A stretch of DNA of 55,054 nt from positions 1 to 55,054 of the forward strand of contig JALOOM010000014.1 of the NCBI GenBank assembly GCA_025454395.1, written 5' to 3'. The position numbers were made by a program, and so were the translations under genes. The DNA is from Elainella sp. Prado103. GTDB taxonomy: Bacteria; Cyanobacteriota; Cyanobacteriia; Elainellales; Elainellaceae. This document shows positions 1-8,464 of this stretch, piece after piece. The first letter of the stretch is position 1. Every line of letters starts with the position of its first letter. The notes beneath the pieces were generated by a model, which was given only the letters and a program-made list of their open reading frames with translations, did not search any database and had not been told where the DNA came from.

Positions 1-57
1 AGAGCCAGAATGACCAGAGCCAGAATGACCAGAGCCAGAATGACCAGAGTCAGAATG
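1..57. repeat. 15-bp tandem repeat coding for GHSGS
   Basis: Unit AGAGCCAGAATGACC occurs three times plus one variant copy. It lies inside the partial reading frame on the minus strand. The unit is a multiple of three, so copy number changes keep the frame. Confidence 0.9.
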
Positions 58-393
58 AATAGGGAGACTGGAACTGGATATCGCTGGGGTGGGGATCGGC
101 TGGACTGAGCGGCGTGGAGTTGGATTCAATTCGATCAAAGCTTCAGCATTGGCAAAATCATTCGCCGTAGCCAGGGTAGTTGCTCGATCGTTGACCTGAT
201 CAGCGACCTGATCGGTAACCTGATCGGTAACTTCTATGGCACAACTCAGGTAGATCTGACAGAATGCTTCAACCTGAAGGGCAGAAAGCAAACCAAGCTG
301 CAACCAGCGTTCTAGCTCATTTAGCAGCTCCGGATGCTGAAGCTGATCAGGTGATAATTCTAGCCAGATTGATCGATCGGCAGGGATTGCCAT
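1..393 (-). CDS. N-terminal part of a protein with a DUF2157-like leading helix; runs off the window
   Basis: An uninterrupted frame of 131 codons runs from an ATG (complement of 391-393) to the window edge. The N-terminus reads MAIPADRSIWLELSPDQL, then a helical stretch ELERWLQLGLLSALQVEAFC. From memory this resembles the start of large cyanobacterial DUF2157-type membrane proteins, but the membrane part would lie outside the window. A VTDQ-VTDQ-VADQ-VNDR repeat follows, then a Ser/Pro-rich stretch, then tandem five-residue GHSGS repeats encoded by a 15-bp DNA repeat at the edge. No catalytic motif is visible. The RTX gene lies upstream in the same orientation, 104 bp away. The reading frame is convincing; the family name is an inference. 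Confidence 0.6.
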   Translation of the reverse strand, partial: MAIPADRSIWLELSPDQLQHPELLNELERWLQLGLLSALQVEAFCQIYLSCAIEVTDQVTDQVADQVNDRATTLATANDFANAEALIELNPTPRRSVQPIPTPAISSSSLPIHSDSGHSGSGHSGSGHSGS

Positions 394-497
394 GGTGAGT
401 CCAAATCCGATAAGAGTAGAACCCGCGCAATTTGGAGGGGTTGTAGCGGGATACTAGCAAGTTGTACGGACTCTACTCGATCGAGAGTAGACACTTT

Positions 498-974
498 CTA
501 CAAGTGTTCTGTGGTCTCTAAGAATTTTGCGGTCTTACAAATCCCACCACTGAGGATATCGTCTCCATCGCCACCCCGTAACCAGTCATCATCTGCTCCG
601 CCATAGAGCCGATCATCTCCCTCAACCCCCAATAAGCGATCTTTCCCCTCACCACCAAACACGAAGTCATCATTAGCACCCGTAATGACGAAATCATTGC
701 CTCCATTTGCTCGAACCGTCATGCGGCTGAATTTGTCTACGCCATTGGGAGCAGCAAGAATAGTATCGTTGCCATCACCGACGATAAATTCATATCCTCT
801 AGCCTGGGTTGGATCCTCAATCACAATCACATTGTTGAGAGGGATATCTTGATGGGTCACGATAGTAACCACGCCTCGATTATTCGTGAATACATTTGCT
901 GATAACTCACTGTAAATTCTCAAACCAAAAATTGGTTCGATCGTACCAGGGGGAACCACAATAACTTCCGACAT
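498..974 (-). CDS. short RTX-type calcium-binding protein
   Basis: 158 residues. The first 90 residues have no recognised domain. Residues of about 90-143 form an RTX-like array of GGxGxDxLx nonapeptides (GGNDFVITG, GGEGKDRLLG, GVEGDDRLYG, GGADDDWLRG, GGDGDDILSG), the classical calcium-binding parallel beta-roll. Such proteins are usually exported by type I secretion using a C-terminal signal, and no N-terminal signal peptide is seen. The array stops abruptly and is followed by a non-RTX tail, ICKTAKFLETTEHL, which may mark a truncated C-terminus. GGAATG precedes the ATG as a possible ribosome-binding site. No T1SS genes are nearby. The RTX motif is clear; the function is unknown. Confidence 0.75.
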   Translation of the reverse strand: MSEVIVVPPGTIEPIFGLRIYSELSANVFTNNRGVVTIVTHQDIPLNNVIVIEDPTQARGYEFIVGDGNDTILAAPNGVDKFSRMTVRANGGNDFVITGANDDFVFGGEGKDRLLGVEGDDRLYGGADDDWLRGGDGDDILSGGICKTAKFLETTEHL

Positions 975-1418
975 AAAAATTCATTCCATGAACAGGGAAC
1001 TGAATTGGGGCGAACTGTACGAGAATTAACCAATGTAAATTTATAATGCACTTAAATTGAGTACATTACAGTTAAACTAAATGAACAATAAATGGTTCTC
1101 GCGCTGAATTAATTCCTACACTCGCGTGTACATTGAAAGGACAACTAAGTTAGGAAAAAAGAGAGTGGAAAATGTCGAATTTGAGAGCGCTCATCGATAC
1201 TTGCCTTTACATTTAATTTTCAACTGATTCTGAGGTCTGGTGCTGTGACAGACAATTAATACCCAATGACAGATGATGAATTAAGCGAAAGGTTAGATAC
1301 TCAATAAGACCTATTGATGGATTCCACGGGTAGAGGAGGCTACCTGGCTGAGCAAATACCAATGGGCTGATTCAAAACCAACTGATCAACCTGACTACCT
1401 AACCTAATAATTGTTGTT

Positions 1419-1470
1419 CTAGAAGTAGATGACCTAGAAGTAGATGACCTAGAAAGAGATGACCTAGAAA
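1419..1470. repeat. 15-bp intergenic tandem repeat
   Basis: Unit CTAGAAGTAGATGAC in three copies (the third reads CTAGAAAGAGATGAC) plus a partial fourth. It is not in a coding frame. Confidence 0.9.
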
Positions 1471-1625
1471 CTGGCTGCGATAGATAACCCTATTGCGATT
1501 GAACCGCTCTGACCATTCCTAAACTGCGACTATGGAGAGCAATGCCGAACCCACCGATGGCGATGACTAAGCCCTAGTGTATCCGTCTATACTAGATTGA
1601 CCAGACTGTGCTTAATTTTGACCTA

Positions 1626-1745
1626 ATGGCTACAGCCTGGAAAACTCAAACTTTAGCGTACAATTGCTTGAGTCAATCGTTAGAGCCACGGGTTAGACCG
1701 ACAGAACCTGAGTTAAAGGATCTGCATGAACAGGAACTGCGTTGA
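1626..1745 (+). CDS. possible 39-residue small protein or gene remnant
   Basis: ATG to TGA frame reading MATAWKTQTLAYNCLSQSL, then a charged end with PTEPELKDLHEQELR. There is no convincing ribosome-binding site and no family is recognised. The charged helical end looks protein-like, but at this length a chance frame or a decayed gene end is equally possible. Confidence 0.2.
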   Translation: MATAWKTQTLAYNCLSQSLEPRVRPTEPELKDLHEQELR

Positions 1746-1921
1746 CAAAATTAAGAAGCTGGCGGCATGAGAGAAGTGAAGCTCGGATGCACCATTGGTC
1801 TGCCGCTAGCATAAAACGAGCCTGGGATAATCGCCAAGCGGAGTTATCTTTCTTCAAGCGGATTTAGATTCGGATCGCTTCTCCCTCATAATAAAGAAGG
1901 AATGCTTCACATTACTTCATC

Positions 1922-3433
1922 ATGGCAAAAGACCTGCGGGATTACCTCAATGAGATTGAACAGCGCGGCCAGCTCCGACGGATTCGGGCCTTAGTCGATC
2001 CCAACTTGGAGATCGCCGAAATTGCGAATCGGATGTTGCAACGGGGCGGCCCGGCTCTGCTGTTTGAAAATGTGAAAGGATCGCCCTATCCAGTGGCAGT
2101 GAATGTGATGGGTACGGTCGAGCGGGTTTGCTGGGGGTTGGGAATGCAGCATCCAGCCGAATTGGAAGATTTGGGTCGGAAGCTCGCCATCCTCTATCAA
2201 CCGCGTCCACCTAAAAAAATTGGGCAAGCGATCGAGTTAGGGAAGGTGCTGTTTGATGTCGTGAAGGCCAAGCCAGGTCGCGATTTCTTGCCCAGTTGCC
2301 AGCAGGTTGTGCTGAAGGACGATCAAGTTGATTTGACCCAACTACCCCTCCTGCGCGTCTATCCAGGCGATGCTGATAAGGTGATTACACTGGGATTAAT
2401 GATCACCAAAGATCCTGAAAATAAAACTGTGAATGTTGGGGTTTATCGCTTACAACTTCAGTCTAAAAACACGATGACCGTTCAGTGGCTCTCGGTACGA
2501 GGGGCAACTCGTCATCTTCGTAAAGCCGCAGAACGAGGGCAAAAGCTGGAAGTTGCAGTGGCGATCGGCGTACATCCCCTGGTGATTTTGGCAGCAGCAA
2601 CTCCTCTGCCAGTTGATCTCTCAGAGTGGCTATTTGCCGGTTTATATGGCGGTGGTGGGATTCCCTTAGCGAAGTGCAAAACGGTCGATCTGGAAGTGCC
2701 AGCCGATTCAGAGTTCGTTTTGGAAGGCACCATTACACCGGGTGATACGGCAATTGATGGGCCAGCGGGCGATCACATGGGTTACTACGGCGGAGTGAAT
2801 GAAAAAGCACCCCTGCTTCATTTCCACTGTTTAACGCACCGCAAAGATCCGATTTACCTGACAACCTTCAGTGGCCGTCCACCCAAAGAAGATGCGATGA
2901 TGGCGATCGCGCTCAATCGCATTTATACTCCTATCCTACGGCAGCAGGTTCCTGAAATTGTCGATTTCTTCCTACCGATGGAAGCGCTCAGTTATAAAGC
3001 AGCCGTGATCTCGATCGATAAAGCCTATCCAGGGCAGGCTCGTCGGGCAGCTTTGGCTTTCTGGAGTGCGTTGCCCCAGTTCAGTTACACCAAGTTTGTG
3101 ATTGTGGTCGATAAAGATATTAACATCCGCGATCCGCGCCAAGTGGTTTGGGCGATTACGTCCAAGGTTGATCCAGCCAGGGATGTATTTATCTTGCCTG
3201 ATAATCCATTCGACTCGCTCGACTTCGCCACTGAAAAGCGAGGATTAGGCAGCAAAATGGGCATTGATGCGACTACAAAAGTCTATCCCGAAACCGATCG
3301 TCCTTGGGCAGAGATGTTGATTCCTGATCCCGATACGGCTGCGATGGTCGATCGACGTTGGGCGGAATATGGGTTAGCTGATTTGCAGTTAGGGGAAGTT
3401 GACCCGAATCTCTTTGGTTATGACCTCCGTTAA
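1922..3433 (+). CDS. ubiD: UbiD family decarboxylase
   Basis: 503 residues, the usual UbiD length. Family members use prenylated FMN made by UbiX to decarboxylate aromatic or polyprenyl-hydroxybenzoate acids; in cyanobacteria the homologue is assigned to plastoquinone synthesis. Clear family blocks are the N-terminal KDLRDYLNEIEQRGQL, GPAGDHMGYYGG at about 280-291 (the E. coli enzyme has GDHTGYY here), TTFSGRPPKEDAMM, PEIVDFFLPMEALSYKAAV, QFSYTKFVIVVDKDIN and GLGSKMGIDATTK. The ATG at 1922 gives the canonical N-terminus. The 3' end overlaps the chosen start of the exchanger homologue, so the two may be translated together. No ubiX is present in the window. Family assignment is very secure; the exact substrate is inferred. 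Confidence 0.95.
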   Translation: MAKDLRDYLNEIEQRGQLRRIRALVDPNLEIAEIANRMLQRGGPALLFENVKGSPYPVAVNVMGTVERVCWGLGMQHPAELEDLGRKLAILYQPRPPKKIGQAIELGKVLFDVVKAKPGRDFLPSCQQVVLKDDQVDLTQLPLLRVYPGDADKVITLGLMITKDPENKTVNVGVYRLQLQSKNTMTVQWLSVRGATRHLRKAAERGQKLEVAVAIGVHPLVILAAATPLPVDLSEWLFAGLYGGGGIPLAKCKTVDLEVPADSEFVLEGTITPGDTAIDGPAGDHMGYYGGVNEKAPLLHFHCLTHRKDPIYLTTFSGRPPKEDAMMAIALNRIYTPILRQQVPEIVDFFLPMEALSYKAAVISIDKAYPGQARRAALAFWSALPQFSYTKFVIVVDKDINIRDPRQVVWAITSKVDPARDVFILPDNPFDSLDFATEKRGLGSKMGIDATTKVYPETDRPWAEMLIPDPDTAAMVDRRWAEYGLADLQLGEVDPNLFGYDLR

Positions 3434-4643
3434 ATCTCTGTTTCATCAACTCGATCGTGGATGGAAATGTTTTAAGGATATGAACAGTAACCTATTCTCG
3501 CTGGGGTTACTGATTTTTGTGCCTGTTGCAATTACAGCAGATTGGCTAGACTGGGATGACACTATTGTGTTTGGTACTTCAGCGCTAGCCATCATTCCCC
3601 TATCGATCGGGTTGACCACAGCGACTGAAAAAATTGCTACAGTGATGGGGCCATTAATTGGCGGGCTGGTAAATGCAGTATTTGGTAGTGCAACTGTCTT
3701 GATTATTATGCTAATGGCATTGCGTCAAGGCTTAATCGATATTGTAGAAGCTAGCATCACAGGTAGTATTCTTAATGCATTGCTGCTCATGTTAGGGTTG
3801 GCGATGTTAACGGGTGGATTGCGCTATAAAGAACAACAGTTCCAACCTATTCTAGCTAAAGTGAATGGCGCTTCGATGACCTTAGCAGTGATTGCTATTG
3901 CTCTACCGACCCTGGCTTTTGCGACTTCAGAACTGGCAAACTCAGAAATTCGCACCATCTCCTGGATTGTTTCGACAGTTCTGATCGTGGTCTATGGTTT
4001 GACCTTACTGTTTTCGCTCAAAACTCATAGTGATCTTTATGCAGCTAATGTTCTGCCGGCTGACATTTCGCTGACTGACAATCTGCCAGCTCATATTCCA
4101 TCAACTAACACTCTACCGCTTGATCGAGTCAATCCTTCAGAGTCCTCATTGAGTCCCTCTTCTTCCAGCCAACCATCTGCACAACCCAATCTTGGTTTGT
4201 GGGTCAGTATTTTGCTGGCAACTACGATCGCGATTACATTAGTGTCAGATCGATTTGTGGCTGTGATTGAGCCTGAGACGGCTGAACTGGGACTCACACC
4301 AACCTTTACAGGAGTTATCTTAATTCCGCTCCTCAGTGATGTCGCGACAGCGATCATGATGATTCGACTGGCGCTGAGGAACCATATGGATCTGGCAGTG
4401 GCCACGGCTACGGGTGATAGTTTGTTGATCGCCCTGTTTGTGGCCCCTGTACTGGTTTTGTTTGGTTGGGCGATCGGTCAACCCATCGACCTGAATTTTC
4501 CCCCTTTTAGTGTAATTGCCCTAGCAGTAACCGTAACAGTCGCTAATCTAATTACGTTTAATGGTCGATCGAATTGGCTCTATGGAGTATTTTTGATCGC
4601 AACCTACTCAATCCTGGGTGTTGTCTTTTACTACATCAACTGA
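3420..4643 (+). CDS. CAX-type cation/H+ exchanger homologue lacking both consensus glutamates
   Basis: 407 residues from the ATG at 3420, which overlaps the ubiD stop; an in-frame ATG at 3480 would start nearer the usual family N-terminus. The two halves, each with several membrane helices, are separated by a Ser/Pro-rich loop (about 205-256). Overall similarity to Ca2+/H+ exchangers is strong: MGPLIGGLVNAVFGS, VEASITGSILNALLL, GGLRYKEQQFQP, MDLAVATATGDS and IALFVAPVLVLFGW. In canonical CAX proteins each half has a GNxxE motif (GNATEL and GNAAEH) whose glutamate binds the ion. Here the first reads GSATVL (V93) and the second SDVATA (T310). Transport by the usual mechanism is therefore doubtful. 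Family placement is secure; function is open. Confidence 0.85.
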   Translation: MTSVKSLFHQLDRGWKCFKDMNSNLFSLGLLIFVPVAITADWLDWDDTIVFGTSALAIIPLSIGLTTATEKIATVMGPLIGGLVNAVFGSATVLIIMLMALRQGLIDIVEASITGSILNALLLMLGLAMLTGGLRYKEQQFQPILAKVNGASMTLAVIAIALPTLAFATSELANSEIRTISWIVSTVLIVVYGLTLLFSLKTHSDLYAANVLPADISLTDNLPAHIPSTNTLPLDRVNPSESSLSPSSSSQPSAQPNLGLWVSILLATTIAITLVSDRFVAVIEPETAELGLTPTFTGVILIPLLSDVATAIMMIRLALRNHMDLAVATATGDSLLIALFVAPVLVLFGWAIGQPIDLNFPPFSVIALAVTVTVANLITFNGRSNWLYGVFLIATYSILGVVFYYIN

Positions 4644-4667
4644 TACCTGATCAACTGATACCTGAAG
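4635..4667. repeat. 15-bp tandem duplication across a stop codon
   Basis: Unit TCAACTGATACCTGA occurs twice in tandem, the first copy containing the exchanger homologue's TGA stop. It is a simple tandem duplication at the gene end. Confidence 0.75.
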
Positions 4668-5094
4668 AATTCAGAAGAATGTAGAGAGAGAAAGATCTTT
4701 AAGGATAGGGCTTAGGTCACGACACAATCCCCGATAACAGCACAAATTCAACATAAAACTATATGTTTGTTCATATTACTTCACTTGATGAAAACTTCAT
4801 TAACTAATCCAGTGGAGCCCGATCGCCATAAAGAAATGGTCAAGAGGGAAATGGAACCGTAGCAAATTTTACGGATCGATGGTCTACTCAGAATATAGCG
4901 AGTTATGACTCAGCTCGGTGCATCCCGCTCAGGCTCCAGTTATCCAGCGGTTAGGATCAGAAGTTTCACAAGACTGCCATGCAGATCAGTGGGCTCGGTT
5001 AGCTCATGCCTTCATGGAGTATGTTCGTTGATTTAGCCATTCGTCAATTCCTTCTCCCTTCAGGTACTTCAGAGAGATCGATGACATCTCTTTT
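4644..5094. other. 451-bp intergenic region with a possible gene remnant
   Basis: No complete gene. Near 4910-5030 a short open stretch on the plus strand reads PVIQRLGSEVSQDCHADQWARL and ends MEYVR before a TGA. It looks like the end of a decayed coding sequence, but no family is recognised. An AT-rich segment near 4745-4800 may hold a promoter. Confidence 0.35.
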
Positions 5095-6351
5095 ATGTAT
5101 CGATCGGTTTTAACAATTCTAGGTTTCCCTGTCATGAAAGCGCCTATTCAAGAGACAATTTTGTCTGCTCCAGTTACCACCTCCCATTCCTCTGATCGAT
5201 CGGATGCAGGTCATTCACCGATTCAGTCACCTGGAAAGGTTAAGCTGTTCCAGTGTTTTGCTAGTCGGGCGATTCAAGATCTAATGAATCACCCCCAGCC
5301 CGTGGAAGACCTTCAGTCCCATTTACACGCTGCTATTTACTGGTTGAAACGGGCCCATGATTGTAGTCCTGATGATGGCGTGAGTTGGGGATATTCACTC
5401 AAAGGAGCATGGCGCACCTCTTATCGAGAAACCTCTGGATACATTGCTGAAACGTTTTTTGACTTAGCAAAATATACTCAGGATATTGATGCATGGCAAC
5501 GAGCAATTGCTGTCAGCCGTTGGTTGGTTGAGATTCAGGATGCGGATGGCTCAATTGCCAATACAAGATACGGTCAAGAAGGGATTGTTTTTGATACTGG
5601 ACAAGTCTTACAAGGGTTGGTACGAGCCTACGAAGAAACCCAGGATACTGACTTTTTGCAGGCGGCCGAAGCTGCTGCTGATTGGTTGGTGCGCGTGGCA
5701 GATGAAACGGGCCGTTGGACTCGGAATACCCATAATGGGATCCCTCATGTCTACAATAGCCGTGTAGCTTGGATTCTGCTGTGGTTAAACTCTATTTGTC
5801 CTGATGCAGACCGAGAAAGAGTTGCCCGGGCAAACTTGGATTGGGCGGTGAGTCAGCAGCACCAGGGTTGGTTCGAGCAATGTGCATTTGTTCTGGATGT
5901 CGCTCCTTTTACCCATACGATCGCCTATGCCATTCGAGGATTATTAGAAGCAGGGTTCTTGACGAATGATCAAATCTATCTTCAGTCGGCGATCGAGGGG
6001 GCTGATGCTGTCCTCCAGCATGTTCGAGAAGATGGTTTTATTCCTGGACAAATTGATACGAAGGGACAACCCGCAGGATCTTACTGCTGTTTAACTGGGA
6101 ATTGCCAAATGGCGATCATCTGGTTGAAGTTGTATCAGCAGTCAGGCAAAGCTGCATACTATCAGGCAGCCGAGCGCAGCTTGCGATATGTGATGTCTTG
6201 CCAGGATATCCACACTCGTGATCTCAATATTCGTGGAGGCATTAAAGGCTCCCATCCGATTTGGGGGGCTTACACAAGGTTGTCTTATCCCAACTGGGCC
6301 ACAAAATTCTTTATTGATGCGTTGCTTCTGCTTGCGAGGGTTCAGCCATGA
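5095..6351 (+). CDS. (alpha/alpha)6-toroid, six-hairpin glycosidase-like protein
   Basis: 418 residues from the first ATG; ATG 5134 is an alternative, since the first 45 residues look disordered. From about residue 55 the protein is a series of paired helices with repeated aromatic-rich turns (WGYSLKGAWRTSYRETSGYIAETF, VSRWLVEIQDADGSI, FDTGQVLQGLVRAYE, NSRVAWILLWLNS, YAIRGLLEAGF, GSYCCLTGNCQMAIIWLKLY). This pattern fits six-hairpin glycosidase, lyase and epimerase folds that act on polysaccharides. No signal peptide is seen. The stop overlaps the start of the WecG/TagA glycosyltransferase in an ATGA arrangement, so the two are translationally coupled and probably act on one surface glycan. 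The specific activity cannot be named. Confidence 0.7.
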   Translation: MYRSVLTILGFPVMKAPIQETILSAPVTTSHSSDRSDAGHSPIQSPGKVKLFQCFASRAIQDLMNHPQPVEDLQSHLHAAIYWLKRAHDCSPDDGVSWGYSLKGAWRTSYRETSGYIAETFFDLAKYTQDIDAWQRAIAVSRWLVEIQDADGSIANTRYGQEGIVFDTGQVLQGLVRAYEETQDTDFLQAAEAAADWLVRVADETGRWTRNTHNGIPHVYNSRVAWILLWLNSICPDADRERVARANLDWAVSQQHQGWFEQCAFVLDVAPFTHTIAYAIRGLLEAGFLTNDQIYLQSAIEGADAVLQHVREDGFIPGQIDTKGQPAGSYCCLTGNCQMAIIWLKLYQQSGKAAYYQAAERSLRYVMSCQDIHTRDLNIRGGIKGSHPIWGAYTRLSYPNWATKFFIDALLLLARVQP

Positions 6352-7157
6352 TGCCAGCAGAAGGGTTGAGTTTGGATTCTTCTACAGCGATCGCTTTTGC
6401 CCCTCCCGCTCCTCATCGCGTCCAGATTCTCCATGGACAATTTGATGCCCTCTCTACCTCAGAAACTGTGGATTGGGCCATGCGGCTGATTCAATCGGGA
6501 CAACGCGGCTATCTTTGCACTGTCAATGTGGCAATTTTGATGATGATGCAATCGAACGATCGGTTGCGTCAGTTTGTGGAAAAAGCCGCATTGATTGTGG
6601 CAGATGGCCAACCTTTGATTTGGGTTTCCCATTGGTTTTCTTGCCCTTTACCCGAGCGCGTCACTGGTATTGATCTAATTGATGAATTGTGTGCCAGAGC
6701 GGCCCAGGAAAATGTGGGTATCTATTTACTAGGTGCAACCTCGGAGGTGATTACAACTGCGGCCACGAATTTACAAGCTCGCTATCCTGAACTGCATATT
6801 TGTGGATTCGATGATGGTTATTTTAAGCTCGATCAGGCGGAAGCGCGGGTGAAGGCCGTGCGAGAGAGCGGAGCCCAAATTTTATTTGTTGCCATGGGTG
6901 TCCCACGTCAAGAGCAATTCTTGGAAGAGAACTGGTCAGAATTGGGAGTGAACTTGGCGATCGGTGTCGGTGGTAGCTTTGATGTAATTGCAGGGATCAG
7001 ACATCGTGCCCCGTTCTGGGTGCAGGAGGTGGGCTTAGAGTGGCTCTATCGCCTGCTACAAGAACCTGGTCGGTTGTGGAAGCGTTACCTGGTAACGAAC
7101 TCCCAGTTTGTCTATCAGGTGATTCGCGCTCTGGTGCAGGGAGCCTTACCGATCTAG
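6348..7157 (+). CDS. WecG/TagA/CpsF family glycosyltransferase
   Basis: 269 residues, typical for GT26. These enzymes move N-acetylmannosamine or related sugars from a UDP-sugar to a lipid-linked intermediate. Family blocks are LCTVNVAILMMMQ, LIVADGQPLIW, RVTGIDLIDELC, IYLLGATSEV, GFDDGYF, ILFVAMGVPRQEQFLEENW, IGVGGSFDVIAGI, RAPFWVQEVGLEWLYRLLQEP and RLWKRYLVTN. The conserved Asp of ADGQP, and Thr-Gly-Asp of VTGID, are present. The ATG at 6348 overlaps the upstream stop by four bases, which fixes the start and implies coupling. The C-terminal basic/hydrophobic helix fits peripheral membrane association. The exact sugar is unknown. Confidence 0.93.
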   Translation: MMPAEGLSLDSSTAIAFAPPAPHRVQILHGQFDALSTSETVDWAMRLIQSGQRGYLCTVNVAILMMMQSNDRLRQFVEKAALIVADGQPLIWVSHWFSCPLPERVTGIDLIDELCARAAQENVGIYLLGATSEVITTAATNLQARYPELHICGFDDGYFKLDQAEARVKAVRESGAQILFVAMGVPRQEQFLEENWSELGVNLAIGVGGSFDVIAGIRHRAPFWVQEVGLEWLYRLLQEPGRLWKRYLVTNSQFVYQVIRALVQGALPI

Positions 7158-7180
7158 AGCCTCCTAGTGAATCTAACACT

Positions 7181-7240
7181 TAGCTAATCTAGAGCCTAGC
7201 TAATCTAGAGCCTAGCTAATCTAGAGCCTAGCTAATCTAG
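7181..7240. repeat. 16-bp intergenic tandem repeat
   Basis: Unit TAGCTAATCTAGAGCC in three perfect copies plus a 12-bp partial, just downstream of the glycosyltransferase stop. Confidence 0.95.
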
Positions 7241-7383
7241 CACCTCACTGCTAGCATTAAATCCTCCATGACACCAACAACTTGATCCATCGCCTGATCT
7301 GAAGGGAAAAGGGCGGTGGATCGATTGCGAAGTGACTGAAGGATAGAATGTCGATCGGGTCAGTAATTGACACCTAACCTAAT

Positions 7384-7422
7384 ATTGGCGCACTACATTG
7401 GCGCACCATATTGGCGCACCTA
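7384..7422. repeat. 13-bp tandem repeat reaching the ccmK4 stop codon
   Basis: Three copies of ATTGGCGCAC plus a variable trinucleotide. The last copy includes the ccmK4 stop (complement of 7420-7422). Confidence 0.9.
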
Positions 7423-7755
7423 ACCTAATAACCGAGGTGTTTCCACTGAGTCTCTAAACCGTTGCACCGAGTCGGTAAAGTCGATCGGCAACACCACTTC
7501 CACGTTTTCATGAGGGCGAGGAATAATTACCCAGGATTCCAAGGTGCCACCGTAGCAACTCTCAGCCGCTTCTACTCCGGCTGCCATAGAAGTTTTCACT
7601 TCTGAAACATCTCCCCGAATAATCACACAGAAGCGAGCACTACCACAGCGGAGATAGCCAACCAATGTGACTCTACCGGCTTTTACCATCGCATCTGCTG
7701 CGGCAAGAATGCCTGGAAATCCTTTCGTTTCGAGTGCGCCAACTGCGACCGGCAT
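7420..7755 (-). CDS. ccmK4: carboxysome shell hexamer protein CcmK4-like
   Basis: 111 residues, one BMC domain. Hallmarks are AVGALETKGFPGILAAADAMVKAGRVTLVGY at the start, the pore-side segment CGSARFCVIIRGDVSEVK, GGTLESWVIIPRPHENVE, and a C-terminal helix. These match the K4 type of Synechocystis (ETKGFPAILAAADAMVKAGRI, IPRPHENVEAV). BMC-H proteins form hexamers that tile the carboxysome facets and pass metabolites through a central pore. The upstream ccmK3 is 209 bp away in the same orientation; K3 and K4 are known to form mixed hexamers. As in many cyanobacteria, this pair is separate from the main ccm cluster. The assignment is strong. Confidence 0.95.
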   Translation of the reverse strand: MPVAVGALETKGFPGILAAADAMVKAGRVTLVGYLRCGSARFCVIIRGDVSEVKTSMAAGVEAAESCYGGTLESWVIIPRPHENVEVVLPIDFTDSVQRFRDSVETPRLLG

Positions 7756-7964
7756 CGCTTTTTCCTCGCTTTTGGGTGAATATGAGATGAACGTAATCTA
7801 TTCTACTGGAGTCTATAGCCCTAGTTCTATCGAATCGATTGACTTGATCGATTCAAAAATTTGCAAGACAGGGTTAAGCAAATCTGATGAATGACAGTTG
7901 ATTGGGCAGTGATCACCCCTGATGCTGCGGATTATGCTGCGGAGCATCAAGTTTCGTCCATCAG

Positions 7965-8279
7965 TTACGTCCAGCGAAACTGCTCCACTTGTTCGGTATA
8001 TTGCAAGGGTAGTACCTCTTCCACGTTCTCCGGGGGATTCGGCACAATATAATAGGTGACCAACTTACCATTGGGAGGGGCCTTATCAGCCGCTTCAATA
8101 CCAGCTTCCATGGCAGGACGCACTTCTGAAATCGGCCCTCGGATCGCCACAACCTGCTCGCCGCTTTCGGCAATGTCGTAATAGACGATCGTGACTCTAC
8201 CCGCCTTCACCATGGCATCTGCGGCCGCCAAAACGGCTGGAAAACTCAATGTTTCAATCACACCCACTGCCTGAGGCAT
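7965..8279 (-). CDS. ccmK3: carboxysome shell hexamer protein CcmK3-like
   Basis: 104 residues, one BMC domain. It begins MPQAVGVIETLSFPAVLAAADAMVKAGRV and carries VYYDIAESGEQVVAIRGPISEV and TYYIVPNPPENVEEVLPLQYTEQV, which are K3-type features (Synechocystis CcmK3 has YYDLAERGNFVVAIRGPVSEV and YIVPNPPENV). CcmK3 alone assembles poorly and is thought to join CcmK4 in heterohexamers that alter facet permeability. It is the promoter-proximal gene of the pair. The 209-bp gap before ccmK4 is unusually long for this pair and could hold a second promoter or processing site. Confidence 0.94.
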   Translation of the reverse strand: MPQAVGVIETLSFPAVLAAADAMVKAGRVTIVYYDIAESGEQVVAIRGPISEVRPAMEAGIEAADKAPPNGKLVTYYIVPNPPENVEEVLPLQYTEQVEQFRWT

Positions 8280-8362
8280 GGTATTTCTTCCCGTTCATTA
8301 ATTAGTCTGACTAATATATTACTGCGAATATTGATGAGTTGAGTAGGTTTGTGAGCTGGGCG

Positions 8363-8418
8363 AAATTAAATGAGCAAAATTAAATGGGGAAAATTAAATG
8401 GGGAAAATTAAACGGGTG
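8363..8418. repeat. 14-bp intergenic tandem repeat
   Basis: Unit AAATTAAATGGGGA in four copies, the first and last with substitutions. Confidence 0.9.
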
Positions 8419-8464
8419 AAATAAAGCGACCTGTAGAATAGATCAGCACGCCTTGCAGCTCCCT

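Larger units (their letters stand above)
975..1921. other. 947-bp gene-poor stretch between the RTX gene and ubiD
   Basis: No recognisable gene or RNA. The stretch holds a 15-bp tandem repeat (1419-1470) and a 39-codon open frame (1626-1745, listed separately). The AT-rich segment around 1030-1100 could hold the promoter of the RTX gene. No tRNA-like fold, integrase site or transposase remnant was recognised. Confidence 0.5.
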
